A program made the position numbers and the translations under genes. From positions 1-64,000 of the forward strand of contig NZ_JABUFE010000005.1 of NCBI RefSeq assembly GCF_013315265.1: DNA of 64,000 bases, read 5' to 3'. Under the pieces are notes generated by a model. That model was not told the DNA's origin, made no database searches, and was given only the letters and a program-made list of their open reading frames with translations. This DNA comes from Parasulfitobacter algicola (GTDB taxonomy: Bacteria; Pseudomonadota; Alphaproteobacteria; Rhodobacterales; Rhodobacteraceae). Shown here piece by piece: positions 53,369 to 62,710 of the stretch; positions within the stretch are counted from its first letter, which is position 1; each line of letters opens with the position of its first letter.

Positions 53369-54349
53369 TTATGCGCGTCTGCGGCGGCGTCCACCACGCC
53401 CGCCGGACGCGTCGGAGGACGCTTTTGAGGCTTCTGGAAAGGGGATTCCGGTCTTTGTTGCATCAAGGACACGGGAAAATTTTATCCACTCGCTGCCATT
53501 CGGATCGTTATTCATCAAGAAGTTTGCAGCGCGAATAGCCTCCATTTCGACGGGGCGTACGGGGTTCATAATCGCGCTGGTCATTCCGGCGGCAATCGCC
53601 ATAGGCAGGAAAGCCGCATTTATGCCATGCCGATTGGGCAGACCAAAGCTTATGTTGGACGCACCACAAGTGGTGTTGACGCCCAGTTCTTCACGCAGTT
53701 TGCGCACAAGGGTAAACACCTGCAGACCTGCCGTCCCCATCGCGCCCACGGGCATCACCAGCGGGTCCACCACGATATCATGGGCAGGTATGCCGAAATC
53801 AGCGGCGCGTTCGACGATCTTCTTGGCCACTGCAAACCGCACATCGGGATCTTCGCTGATGCCTGTGTCGTCATTAGAAATCGCCACAACCGGCACATTG
53901 TATTTCTTGACCAGCGGCAAGATCATCTCAAGCCGTTCTTCTTCGCCAGTGACTGAATTCAGCAGGGGACGACCTTCGCAGTTTTCCAAGCCTTCCTGCA
54001 GCGCGCCGGGAACCGAACTGTCGATACACAATGGCACGTCGACCAATGCCTGAATGCGTTTGATCAACTCGCGCATCAGCGGCGGTTCGACAAAATTGTT
54101 GTCAGCATAGCGTGGATCATCAGCCATTTTATTCTTGAACACCGCGCCAGAATTGACATCCAGCACCATCGCGCCACAGGCGACTTGTTCCAAAGCGTCT
54201 TTTTCAACAGTGGTGAAATCGTCCTGTTCCAGTTCAGCGGCCAGCTTGCTGCGTCCTGTCGGATTGATCCGTTCACCGATCACGCAGAATGGTTCATCAA
54301 ACCCGATCGTGACAGTTTTCGTCTTTGATTCCAGTACAGTGCGGGTCAT
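53369..54349 (-). CDS. Methyltetrahydrofolate:corrinoid methyltransferase-like protein
   Basis: This 326-residue pterin-binding TIM-barrel protein resembles MtgA/AcsE-type methyltransferases that move methyl groups between corrinoid proteins and tetrahydrofolate. G-E-R-I-N-P-T-G-R near residue 27 and the A-M-V-L-D-V-N strand near residue 60 are typical, as is N-I-S-F-G-L-P-N-R. The C-terminal tail is unusually arginine-rich (G-G-R-R-R-R-R-A). It overlaps the MetF-like gene by 4 bp. Confidence 0.86.
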   Translation of the reverse strand: MTRTVLESKTKTVTIGFDEPFCVIGERINPTGRSKLAAELEQDDFTTVEKDALEQVACGAMVLDVNSGAVFKNKMADDPRYADNNFVEPPLMRELIKRIQALVDVPLCIDSSVPGALQEGLENCEGRPLLNSVTGEEERLEMILPLVKKYNVPVVAISNDDTGISEDPDVRFAVAKKIVERAADFGIPAHDIVVDPLVMPVGAMGTAGLQVFTLVRKLREELGVNTTCGASNISFGLPNRHGINAAFLPMAIAAGMTSAIMNPVRPVEMEAIRAANFLMNNDPNGSEWIKFSRVLDATKTGIPFPEASKASSDASGGRGGRRRRRA

Positions 54350-55287
54350 ACGTGATCCTTGGTTTGAGAAGCCGGAACAGTGGAAGATCCACCATTTTCA
54401 ATGGCCCATGTCGCGTTGGTCTTGATCCCGCCAAGCGGGAAGAAATGAACATTGGTGATATTGAAATTAGGGTTCGCCGCCTTGTGGGCTGCCAGATCAG
54501 CGACGAACTGTGTCGGTTCAAACGGCAATAGCAGTTTGGTGACATCTTTGGCCCGCTTTTGCAAAACGCGAAGCGATGCACCAACACCACAGGCGATTGA
54601 GAATTTGATCAATGTTTGCAGTTTTGCAGGCCCGGCCACTCCGATGTGAATGGGCAATGTGATGCCCGCATCGTGCAGCGCGTCGGCCCATTTGATCACG
54701 GGGTCGGCTTCAAAGCAAAACTGCGTCGCCAACGCCATCTCGGCATCGGTCGTGTCGTTGAATTTCTGTTTCCAAGCAAGGGCTTCATCAACGTTTTTCA
54801 TGCTACCATCGGGATCGATGTCGCGGTTGCCTTCGGGGTGGCCAGCCACGTGCAAGCGTTTGAACCCGGCTTTATCGAACAGCCCTGTTTCCAGCAGATT
54901 GATTGAGCTTTCGAACTGACCTTTGGGCTGTGCCACGCCACCGGCCAGTAAAAGTGCCTGATCCACGCCTGCCTCGCCCTGATAGCGGGCAATCCAGTCG
55001 GCCAGCATGGCCTGATCTTTGATAACCCGCGCAGGGAAATGTGGCATGACGGCATATCCGTCTTCGGCCAGACGGCGCGCGGTAGCCACCATGTCGTCAA
55101 TCGGTGTACCGTCGATATGTGCAATATACACACGCGTACCTTCGGGCAGCAGATCGCGGAAGTTTTCGACCTTTTCGGCGGTGCGGGGCATCACCTCGAT
55201 CGAATAATCCTTTAAAAAAGCTTCAACCTGTGGCGACACCTTGCGATCTGCCGGTGTGTCTTTCTTTTTGAATTGTAACAGCGCCAT
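54346..55287 (-). CDS. MetF-like methylenetetrahydrofolate reductase
   Basis: This 313-residue TIM-barrel protein of the methylenetetrahydrofolate reductase family interconverts methyl- and methylene-THF. H-I-D-G-T-P, the flavin-region strand A-L-L-L-A-G-G-V and H-V-A-G-H-P-E-G-N are recognisable. It is divergent from housekeeping MetF and typical of the short form next to corrinoid methyltransferases. The ATG at 55287 with GGGAGG is chosen rather than an earlier in-frame ATG in the upstream gene. It should oxidise the methyl group delivered by the neighbouring methyltransferase. Confidence 0.85.
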   Translation of the reverse strand: MALLQFKKKDTPADRKVSPQVEAFLKDYSIEVMPRTAEKVENFRDLLPEGTRVYIAHIDGTPIDDMVATARRLAEDGYAVMPHFPARVIKDQAMLADWIARYQGEAGVDQALLLAGGVAQPKGQFESSINLLETGLFDKAGFKRLHVAGHPEGNRDIDPDGSMKNVDEALAWKQKFNDTTDAEMALATQFCFEADPVIKWADALHDAGITLPIHIGVAGPAKLQTLIKFSIACGVGASLRVLQKRAKDVTKLLLPFEPTQFVADLAAHKAANPNFNITNVHFFPLGGIKTNATWAIENGGSSTVPASQTKDHV

Positions 55288-55313
55288 TGCCGCCTCCCAC
55301 AGATTTTTCGGGG

Positions 55314-55610
55314 TCATGCCCGTCCGTCGTTGTCGATCAGTTGTTTGATCCGTGCCTGATCATATTCCGCGTCCAAGCGTGCCGCTTCATCCAGCGCAAT
55401 TTGATCGGGATCACCTTCCATCACATAAGGTGCCGCTTTGCGCCATTCTGCAAGATATTCATCCGTACCTGCCGCGCCGGTTTTCATGGCGGCCCGGTCG
55501 ATGGCCTGTTCAAACCGTTCGGGCAGCTGTTTTTTAGAGCCACGCCGACCTTTTCCAACAATCACTTGTGCCGGAATATCACGCCAATAGACTATGGTCA
55601 CATCAGGCAT
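55314..55610 (-). CDS. Small 'virulence factor' family protein
   Basis: This 98-residue soluble protein starts V-T-I-V-Y-W-R-D-I-P-A-Q-V, contains G-R-R-G-S-K and ends in a charged helical region. This matches the small Virulence_fact (PF13769-like) family, often next to MetF-like genes in Rhodobacterales. The name is historical; no pathogenicity role follows. It is the first gene of the folate/C1 operon, 26 bp before the MetF-like start. Confidence 0.8.
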   Translation of the reverse strand: MPDVTIVYWRDIPAQVIVGKGRRGSKKQLPERFEQAIDRAAMKTGAAGTDEYLAEWRKAAPYVMEGDPDQIALDEAARLDAEYDQARIKQLIDNDGRA

Positions 55611-55841
55611 CTTGCGTCTTTTCCCTTATCTTATGATCTGCATACGACGAATACGCAGCCCGACAACGCCTGTTTTCGACAGAACGCTGTTTGGCTGCGA
55701 CTTTTATCATCATATGGGTTCCGCTTGGGCGCGGCTACAGTTTCAGATCGGAAAAATCTTCATGAACATCATGAGGTGACAGGTTGCACCTGCGGCATTC
55801 TGCGATTACGTTAAGGTCAACTTGATATGGAGGGCGTGAAA

Positions 55842-56954
55842 ATGGCGCCCAGGCGTCCGAAGGGTGTGGGCGCTTTCCCTAAACCGGTTGAGAGCCCCGC
55901 GCCGAATCCGCCCGATCCAGCCGAGCTGTATGCCGCGCTGGATTTGGGAACGAACAGTTGCCGTATGCTGATTGCCCAACCCAAGGGCAGTCAATTTCAT
56001 GTGGTGGACAGTTTTTCGAAGTCTGTACAACTTGGTTCCGGGCTTGAAAGTTCGGGCCAGTTAAGCGAGGCGTCCATCGCGCGTGCCGTACAAGCCATGC
56101 GTATTTGCCGTCAAAAGTTACGCCGTCATAAAGTGCGCCGGATGCGTTTAGTCGCGACCGAGGCCTGCCGCCGTGCCACAAATGGCGCCGAATTCATGAA
56201 CTATGTGCGCGGTGAAACCGGCCTGCCGCTTGAGATTATCGAGCCCGAAGAAGAGGCCCGTCTGGCGGTTATTTCCTGTGCGCCTTTGGTCAGCGTAAAA
56301 ACCGAACAATTGCTGGTCGTTGATATCGGTGGCGGATCGACTGAATTGGTCTGGATCGACCTGTCCAAAGTCCCGCGCCACGACCGCCCCCGCGCGATTA
56401 TGCGTCTGCATTCGGGCTTTGCGGCGGCGGATGGGCCGTTTCCCGCGGCCAAGGTGGTTGACTGGATTTCAATCCCGCTTGGTGTGGCGACATTGCGCGA
56501 TCAGTTCAATGATGTAGATGACGATGCGGCCCGTTTCGCATTGATGAGCTGGTTTTTCGAGGAAAACATGGCCAGCTTTTCCCCCTATCTTTCAGAACAG
56601 GCGCGCGAAGGGTTCCAGATCATCGGGACAAGCGGCACTGTGACGACCGTTGCGGCCAGCCATCTGGGTCTGAAACGCTATGACCGCAATAAGGTCGACG
56701 GGTTGCGCATGACGTCTGATCAGATTGACCGGGTGATCCGCGATTATCTGTCGCTTGGTCCCGAAGGTCGCCGTGCAGATCCGCGCATTGGTCGGGACCG
56801 GCAGGCGCTGATTATGTCTGGTGCTGCCATCTTGCAGGCGTTATTGCGCGTCTGGCCGACAGATCGTCTGTCGGTGGCAGATCGTGGTCTGCGCGAAGGA
56901 TTGCTTTATGCGCAGATGACAAAAGACGGTGTGTTGGAAGAGGGCGGGTTTTAA
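55842..56954 (+). CDS. Exopolyphosphatase/guanosine pentaphosphatase family protein
   Basis: This 370-residue Ppx/GppA-family hydrolase removes phosphate from polyphosphate or pppGpp. The ASKHA phosphate-binding motifs are A-L-D-L-G-T-N-S-C-R and V-V-D-I-G-G-G-S-T-E-L-V. A basic, proline-rich N-terminal extension precedes the domain. The ATG at 55842 has GGAGG at 8 nt, better than the ATG at 55827. It lies 3 bp before rlmE and is co-transcribed with it. Confidence 0.9.
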   Translation: MAPRRPKGVGAFPKPVESPAPNPPDPAELYAALDLGTNSCRMLIAQPKGSQFHVVDSFSKSVQLGSGLESSGQLSEASIARAVQAMRICRQKLRRHKVRRMRLVATEACRRATNGAEFMNYVRGETGLPLEIIEPEEEARLAVISCAPLVSVKTEQLLVVDIGGGSTELVWIDLSKVPRHDRPRAIMRLHSGFAAADGPFPAAKVVDWISIPLGVATLRDQFNDVDDDAARFALMSWFFEENMASFSPYLSEQAREGFQIIGTSGTVTTVAASHLGLKRYDRNKVDGLRMTSDQIDRVIRDYLSLGPEGRRADPRIGRDRQALIMSGAAILQALLRVWPTDRLSVADRGLREGLLYAQMTKDGVLEEGGF

Positions 56955-56957
56955 AAG

Positions 56958-57668
56958 ATGGCACAGAAACCCGGCGGCACCAGTGGGCGCGGTCAACGCG
57001 ATCTGAAGGTCAAAGTTAAAACGGCACGGGGGCGCAAGCTAAGTTCGACTCTGTGGCTGCAACGGCAACTGAATGATCCATACGTCAAACGCGCGCAGGC
57101 CGAAGGATACCGGGGTCGTGCAGCGTTCAAGATATCAGAATTGGACGACAGATATGGCTTTCTGGTGCCGGGCGCCCGTGTGGTCGATTTGGGCTGTGCG
57201 CCAGGGGGGTGGTGCCAGGTTGCGGTCAAGCGTGTGAATGCGCTTGGCGAACAAGCCGACAAGCCGATTGGCCGTATTTTGGGCATTGATCTGCAAGAGG
57301 TTGAGCCGATTGCGGGAACGGAAATCCACGTACTGGATTTCATGGAAGATGATGCCGATGCCAAGGTCAAGGATTGGCTGGGCGGCAAGGCAGATGTGGT
57401 GATGTCGGATATGGCCGCGTCCGCATCGGGTCACAAACAAACAGACCACCTGCGGATTATCGCGCTGTGTGAAGCGGCGGCCTATCTGGCATTTGACGTG
57501 CTGGAACAGGGCGGCACGTTCGTGGCCAAAGTGCTGGCAGGCGGTGCGGAAGGTGAATTGCAAAAGTTGCTGAAGCAAAAATTCACCAAAGTGGCGAATG
57601 TAAAACCAGCCGCGTCCCGTACGGACAGTTCAGAGAAATTCGTGATCGCAACGGGGTTTCGGGGTTGA
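56958..57668 (+). CDS. rlmE: 23S rRNA 2'-O-ribose U2552 methyltransferase
   Basis: This 236-residue RrmJ/FtsJ enzyme methylates U2552 of 23S rRNA. The SAM motif [11 protein letters not shown] lies near residue 77, and [11 protein letters not shown] before it binds RNA. The catalytic K-D-K-E tetrad positions fit. It is co-transcribed with the ppx/gppA-like gene, and a terminator follows. Confidence 0.94.
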   Translation: MAQKPGGTSGRGQRDLKVKVKTARGRKLSSTLWLQRQLNDPYVKRAQAEGYRGRAAFKISELDDRYGFLVPGARVVDLGCAPGGWCQVAVKRVNALGEQADKPIGRILGIDLQEVEPIAGTEIHVLDFMEDDADAKVKDWLGGKADVVMSDMAASASGHKQTDHLRIIALCEAAAYLAFDVLEQGGTFVAKVLAGGAEGELQKLLKQKFTKVANVKPAASRTDSSEKFVIATGFRG

Positions 57669-57677
57669 TCGCTTATC

Positions 57678-57697
57678 AAGCCCTTGCGGGCTTTCTT
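57678..57697 (+). terminator. Terminator after rlmE
   Basis: Stem AAGCCC/GGGCTT with loop TTGC (57678-57693), then TCTT. It lies 9 bp past the rlmE stop. The T-run is short. Confidence 0.5.
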
Positions 57698-57784
57698 CGC
57701 GGGTTCTGATATCGTCTTTCCAAGATACATATCCAGGGTTTAATTCAAACCATCAATCCTGATTGGGCAGCAAGGCCGTTTGGT

Positions 57785-58219
57785 ATGAAACTAGACATAA
57801 AAATAGCTGAAAGCGATAGTGATATCAGCGCATGCATGCAGCTACGCTGGACAGTATTTGTCCAAGAACAGAACGTGGCTGAGCATGAAGATGTTGATGG
57901 GCAAGACGACCACAGCATTCATATTCTTGCCACGTCAGATGGCATTCCCGTTGGTGCTGCGCGACTTCAACACAATGAAACATATGCGAAAATTCAAAGG
58001 GTCTGCGTTCCAAAAGACCACAGGGGGCTGGGCATTGGCGCTGAAATCATCCGGTTTATGATCAATTATGTTTCCCAAAGGGGCGATGCCCAATTTATCC
58101 GATTAGGCGCACAAATGCATGCGCTTGAGTTCTATCGCAGGCTCGGGTTTGTTGAATTCGGTGATCAATATCTGGACGCTGGTATCTGGCATAAAGACAT
58201 GGAATTAGACATTGTCTGA
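57785..58219 (+). CDS. GNAT family N-acetyltransferase
   Basis: This 144-residue single-domain acetyltransferase has the acetyl-CoA motif A of GNAT enzymes (V-C-V-P-K-D-H-R-G-L-G-I-G, about residues 78-90) and a late F-Y-R-R-L-G-F-V. It resembles ElaA/YjcF-type acetyltransferases with the start V-F-V-Q-E-Q-N-V. It is convergent with glpR. Substrate unknown. Confidence 0.87.
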   Translation: MKLDIKIAESDSDISACMQLRWTVFVQEQNVAEHEDVDGQDDHSIHILATSDGIPVGAARLQHNETYAKIQRVCVPKDHRGLGIGAEIIRFMINYVSQRGDAQFIRLGAQMHALEFYRRLGFVEFGDQYLDAGIWHKDMELDIV

Positions 58220-58237
58220 TATGAGCCTTTTGACTGG

Positions 58238-58996
58238 TCACACCCTGACGATTTGCGTCCCCCAATCCTGACATCGGTTTATAAGCGTCTCACCCAGTGA
58301 TGCATCGGTGAAAAATCTATCGATCTGCGCAAGTGAGCCGATTTTGACGGGCGCGGCGCGGGTGAATTTGCTGGCGTCGGCCACCAGATAGCTTTGCCGG
58401 GCCTGTGCCAAAATCTCGCGGCTGACGCGGACCTCTTGTGGATCAAAATCCAGTAGATCGCCGTGTTGATCCAAGCCAGACGCGCCGATAATGGCGATAT
58501 CAACTTTGAAATGACCGATCATTTCGGTCGTCAGATCGCCCACCAACCCGCCATCGGTGCGGCGCAGGCGGCCACCGGCAACGATCACATCACAATGCGG
58601 ATTTTCAGCCAGAATATTGGCGATGTTCAGATTATTCGTGACAACCATTAAACCCTTGTGGCGCAACAGTTCTTTCGCAACCGCCTCGGTCGTGGTGCCG
58701 ATATTCAAAAACAGCGATGATCCATCCGGGATCGCGGTGGCACAGGCCCGCGCGATTGCCGCTTTGGCACTGCGGTTCAGGCCGCGCCTGTCGCCATATC
58801 CGATATTGCGCACGCCCGACGGAAGAACCGCACCACCATGTATTCGTTCTAATAAACCTGCATCAGCCAGCAGCCCCAGATCGCGCCGCACGGTCTGCAC
58901 CGTGACGGACAGACTGCGCGCCAGATCATCGACAGTGACTTTGCCGAAACGTTTAGCGGTCGCAAGAATATCGCCCTGACGGTCCGTCAATCGCAT
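58238..58996 (-). CDS. glpR: DeoR-family glycerol 3-phosphate repressor
   Basis: This 252-residue DeoR-type repressor has an N-terminal winged helix (V-D-D-L-A-R-S-L-S-V-T-V-Q-T-V-R-R-D-L) and a C-terminal sugar-phosphate-binding domain with L-N-I-G-T-T-T-E-A. It is divergent from glpD-glpK, with dyad operator candidates between, so it most likely represses that operon and itself, released by glycerol 3-phosphate. Confidence 0.9.
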   Translation of the reverse strand: MRLTDRQGDILATAKRFGKVTVDDLARSLSVTVQTVRRDLGLLADAGLLERIHGGAVLPSGVRNIGYGDRRGLNRSAKAAIARACATAIPDGSSLFLNIGTTTEAVAKELLRHKGLMVVTNNLNIANILAENPHCDVIVAGGRLRRTDGGLVGDLTTEMIGHFKVDIAIIGASGLDQHGDLLDFDPQEVRVSREILAQARQSYLVADASKFTRAAPVKIGSLAQIDRFFTDASLGETLINRCQDWGTQIVRV

Positions 58997-59014
58997 GTTC
59001 GGTTTTCCTTTTTA

Positions 59015-59095
59015 AACGAACATCGTTCCAATAAGAACATATGATTTACTGATATTTACAAGCAGCGCGTATATATTCGTTTTCATAAAAACGAA
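59015..59095. promoter_or_regulatory. Candidate GlpR operators between glpR and glpD
   Basis: A perfect palindrome TTCGTTTT-CATA-AAAACGAA lies at 59076-59095, 69 bp before the glpD start. GlpR-like half-sites AACGAACAT (59015-59023) and AAGAACAT (59033-59040) lie close to the glpR start. These resemble the TGTTCG/CGAACA halves bound by GlpR. Placement in the divergent gap supports control of both directions. Confidence 0.6.
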
Positions 59096-59164
59096 AGCCA
59101 CGGCAGTTTTCAATTGCCAATCACATCCAATTCAGACACAGCCAATCCCAAGTTGGGGGATATC

Positions 59165-60721
59165 ATGGCAGACGACATATTTGATCTTTTTATCATCGGG
59201 GGCGGTGTCAATGGCTGCGGTATCGCGCGCGATGCCACAGGGCGTGGCCTGAAAGTTGCACTGGCCGAGATGAACGATCTGGGCTGGGCGACATCGTCTT
59301 CGTCTACAAAGCTGTTTCACGGCGGACTGCGATATCTGGAATATTTCGAATTCCGTCTGGTGCGCGAGGCGTTGATCGAACGCGAAACGTTGCTGCGCGC
59401 AATGCCGCATATCAGCTGGCCGATGCGGTTTGTATTGCCTTATCACAAGGACATGCGATTCGAAGGCGACACGCCTACGTCAAAACTGCTGTCGCTTGTC
59501 ATGCCTTGGATGAAAGGGCGACGACCCAAGTGGCTGATCCGGTTGGGTCTGTTGATGTATGACAATATGGGTGGGCGAAAAATTCTGCCCGCGACGCGCC
59601 GGGTTGATCTGACGACAGATCCCGCAGGGGCACCTTTGCAGGACCGGTTTCAGAATGCTTTTGAATATTCAGATTGCTGGATTGAGGATTCACGCCTTGT
59701 CGTGCTGAATGCACGCGATGCCGAAGTGCGTGGCGCTAAAATCATGACGCGCACCAAGGTTATATCAGCAGACCGTCTGGATGATTATTGGCAGATAACC
59801 GTCGAAAATGATGGTGTTGAAGCGGTATTCAAAGCCAAGGCATTGGTAAACGCAGGCGGTCCCTGGGTCGAAGATGTGATCCGCAATACAGTGCGCATCA
59901 ATTCAACTGAAGGCGTGCGCTTGGTGCGGGGCAGTCATATCGTAACAAAGCGCTTGTTTGATCATGATCGCTGCTATTTCTTTCAGGGCGAAGACGGGCG
60001 GATCATTTTCGCCATTCCCTATGAAACGGATTTTACTCTGATCGGCACAACCGATGCTGAACATACGGATGCGAATATAAAACCCCAGATCAGCGATATT
60101 GAACGGGATTATTTGCTAAAGTTCGCATCGGGGTATTTCAAAAAACCGGTGACCCAGGATGATATCGTCTGGACCTATTCCGGGGTGCGACCGCTTTATG
60201 ATGATGGCGCAAAGTCGGCTACGGCAGCGACGCGGGATTATGTGCTGTCGCTGGATGATACAGGCGTGCCGCTGTTGAATGTATTTGGTGGCAAGATCAC
60301 GACATATCGCAAACTGGCCGAACATGCAGTGCAAAAACTGCAGCCATTTTTCCCTGATAGTACAGGGGATTGGACGGCGGGCGTGGCCCTGCCAGGGGGC
60401 GATTTTCCAGTTGAAGGTGTCGCTGAACAGATCAAAAAGCTGAATACGGATTATCCATTTTTAAGCGACCGGTGGGCGTTGCGGCTGATCCGGGCTTATG
60501 GGACTGATGCATGGGATGTCTTGGGTGATGCCAGGGCCGCTGACAATCTTGCCCCCGATTTCGGTGGGACCTTGACCGGTGCCGAAGTGCGTTGGCTGAT
60601 CGCCCGGGAATATGTACAAACGGCTGAAGATGTGTTGTGGCGACGCTCAAAGCTGGGTCTGCGGGTTTCCAAGGATCAAGTGACTGAACTAAAGAAATTC
60701 ATTGCTGAAAACCGTACCTAG
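59165..60721 (+). CDS. glpD: Glycerol-3-phosphate dehydrogenase, aerobic FAD type
   Basis: This 518-residue membrane-associated flavoenzyme oxidises glycerol 3-phosphate to dihydroxyacetone phosphate and feeds electrons to quinone. The N-terminal FAD motif is I-I-G-G-G-V-N-G-C-G, and T-S-S-S-S-T-K-L-F-H-G-G-L-R-Y-L-E is the family signature. The ATG at 59165 has a GGGGGA site and is chosen over an upstream in-frame start. It is followed by glpK after 57 bp. Confidence 0.95.
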   Translation: MADDIFDLFIIGGGVNGCGIARDATGRGLKVALAEMNDLGWATSSSSTKLFHGGLRYLEYFEFRLVREALIERETLLRAMPHISWPMRFVLPYHKDMRFEGDTPTSKLLSLVMPWMKGRRPKWLIRLGLLMYDNMGGRKILPATRRVDLTTDPAGAPLQDRFQNAFEYSDCWIEDSRLVVLNARDAEVRGAKIMTRTKVISADRLDDYWQITVENDGVEAVFKAKALVNAGGPWVEDVIRNTVRINSTEGVRLVRGSHIVTKRLFDHDRCYFFQGEDGRIIFAIPYETDFTLIGTTDAEHTDANIKPQISDIERDYLLKFASGYFKKPVTQDDIVWTYSGVRPLYDDGAKSATAATRDYVLSLDDTGVPLLNVFGGKITTYRKLAEHAVQKLQPFFPDSTGDWTAGVALPGGDFPVEGVAEQIKKLNTDYPFLSDRWALRLIRAYGTDAWDVLGDARAADNLAPDFGGTLTGAEVRWLIAREYVQTAEDVLWRRSKLGLRVSKDQVTELKKFIAENRT

Positions 60722-60778
60722 GGACTTTTCACGCAGCAAAAGGCAGGATTAACTGTCAGCAAACAAGGGGGAGGGCGC

Positions 60779-62260
60779 ATGACCCATATTCTGGCTATAG
60801 ATCAGGGCACAACGTCCAGCCGTGCCATTGTATTCGATGATAAAATGCAGATCAAAGCGACTGCACAGGAAGAATTCCCCCAACATTTCCCGGCTTCTGG
60901 CTGGGTTGAACATGATCCGTCAGATATCTGGTCCACAACTGCGGGTACGTGTCGTGCGGCGATTGAAAAGGCAGGCATTCGGGCGGCGGACATTGCGGCG
61001 ATTGGTATTACAAACCAGCGTGAAACGACGGTGATCTGGGACCGTGAAACCGGCCAACCCATTCATAATGCGATCGTCTGGCAAGATCGTCGGACGGCGC
61101 GGTTTTGCGAAGATCTGCGCGCCGAAGGGTTCGAGGCCGAAATCACAAAACGCACAGGCCTGCTGGCCGATCCTTATTTTTCCGGCACCAAGGTGCGTTA
61201 TATTCTGCAAACTGTGGATGGCGCTTTGGACAAGGCCAAGGCTGGTAAGCTGGCGTTTGGCACTGTGGACAGCTTTCTGATCTGGAAATTGACGGGGGGC
61301 TCACGTCATGTGACCGATGCGACAAATGCGGCGCGTACGATGCTGTATAATATCCATGACGGTCAGTGGGATCAGACGATCTGTGATCGCTTTGATATTC
61401 CGATGTCAATGCTGCCCGAAGTGCAAGATTGCGCAGCCGAATTCGGCATGGCGCGCGCGGATTTGTTTGGCAAGGAAATCCCTATTCTGGGGGTCGCGGG
61501 TGATCAACAGGCAGCAACCATCGGGCAGGCTTGTTTTGAACCAGGCATGATGAAATCAACCTATGGCACGGGGTGTTTTGCGCTTTTGAACACTGGCGAT
61601 ACGGCAGTGACATCGGAAAATCGGCTGCTGACAACGATTGCTTATCAGTTGAATGGTAAACCCACCTATGCGCTGGAAGGGTCGATCTTTATTGCCGGCG
61701 CTGTGGTGCAGTGGTTACGCGATGGGCTGAAGATGATCCGCGAGGCCAGTGAAACCCAACCCTTGGCCGAAGCAGCCGATACAGGGCAGCCGCTATATCT
61801 GGTCCCGGCGTTTACCGGGCTTGGCGCGCCCTATTGGGATGCCGACTGTCGCGGTGCGATCTTTGGTTTGACACGGGGGTCTGGCCCTGCGGAATTTGCG
61901 CGGGCCGCATTGGAAAGCGTCGGCTATCAGACACGTGATCTGCTTGAGGCAATGACGGCGGATTGGTCTGGCACTGCTGCGACCTTGCGCGTGGATGGCG
62001 GGATGAGTGCCAGTGATTGGACGATGCAATTTCTGGCCGACATCATCGGCGCGCCTGTCGATAGACCCAAAGTGTTGGAAACCACGGCATTAGGTGCGGC
62101 CTGGCTGGCAGGGATGAAAGCGGGCTTATATCCCGATCAGAAGGGGTTTTCGGACACATGGGCCCTGGACCGACGGTTTGAGGCCGCTATGGACGAAGAT
62201 ACGCGTTACGCGAAATATGCCGGTTGGAAAGATGCAGTGCGTCGCACATTATCGTCGTGA
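60779..62260 (+). CDS. glpK: Glycerol kinase
   Basis: This 493-residue FGGY-family kinase phosphorylates glycerol. [10 protein letters not shown] at the N-terminus, G-I-T-N-Q-R-E-T and the later G-A-P-Y-W-D are typical. A strong AAGGGGGAGGG site precedes the ATG. With glpD it takes glycerol to dihydroxyacetone phosphate; no glycerol facilitator gene is present here. Confidence 0.96.
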   Translation: MTHILAIDQGTTSSRAIVFDDKMQIKATAQEEFPQHFPASGWVEHDPSDIWSTTAGTCRAAIEKAGIRAADIAAIGITNQRETTVIWDRETGQPIHNAIVWQDRRTARFCEDLRAEGFEAEITKRTGLLADPYFSGTKVRYILQTVDGALDKAKAGKLAFGTVDSFLIWKLTGGSRHVTDATNAARTMLYNIHDGQWDQTICDRFDIPMSMLPEVQDCAAEFGMARADLFGKEIPILGVAGDQQAATIGQACFEPGMMKSTYGTGCFALLNTGDTAVTSENRLLTTIAYQLNGKPTYALEGSIFIAGAVVQWLRDGLKMIREASETQPLAEAADTGQPLYLVPAFTGLGAPYWDADCRGAIFGLTRGSGPAEFARAALESVGYQTRDLLEAMTADWSGTAATLRVDGGMSASDWTMQFLADIIGAPVDRPKVLETTALGAAWLAGMKAGLYPDQKGFSDTWALDRRFEAAMDEDTRYAKYAGWKDAVRRTLSS

Positions 62261-62269
62261 GGGAATTAT

Positions 62270-62290
62270 AACGCGGGTTACGCGTTTTCC
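62270..62290 (+). terminator. Weak terminator after glpK
   Basis: Stem AACGCG/CGCGTT with loop GGTTA (62270-62286), followed by TTCC. Short T-run. Confidence 0.35.
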
Positions 62291-62308
62291 ATAAATAAGA
62301 AGCTAGAA

Positions 62309-62635
62309 TTACATCGAAAAGCTGGTGCCGCACCCACAGCTGCTGCTGGCGTTCGGGTTTTCGATCACGAAACGCGCCCCGATCAGTTCTTCGCTGAAAT
62401 CAATCACTGCGTCAGTTAAAAACGGCAACGAAACGCTGTCGATCACAACCTTTTCGCCAGACCCTTCCAGGATCAGATCGTCCTCTTTCACTTCATCCAG
62501 ATCGATTTCATATTGAAATCCGGAACATCCCCCGCCTTCGACCGCGATGCGCAAGGCTTTGCCCTGATCTGCGGCACCGATTTCGGACAAACGCTCGAAT
62601 GCGCGGGGGGTCACTTTGGGTGGTATGCTAAGCAT
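62309..62635 (-). CDS. erpA: Iron-sulfur cluster insertion protein (ErpA/IscA type)
   Basis: This 108-residue A-type carrier inserts iron-sulfur clusters into target proteins. The three conserved cysteines lie in G-G-G-C-S-G-F and the C-terminal S-C-G-C-G-T-S-F. The frame is open to 62692, but the ATG at 62635 (M-L-S-I-P-P-K-V) gives the normal family length. ErpA versus IscA cannot be separated by eye. It is divergent from dgt and convergent with glpK. Confidence 0.88.
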   Translation of the reverse strand: MLSIPPKVTPRAFERLSEIGAADQGKALRIAVEGGGCSGFQYEIDLDEVKEDDLILEGSGEKVVIDSVSLPFLTDAVIDFSEELIGARFVIENPNASSSCGCGTSFSM

Positions 62636-62710
62636 GGGGCGACTCGGTTGTTTCTGATTGATCTTAGGTACATATAGAAAGTCAAAGGACATGCGACAAG
62701 GTGAGGTGTG

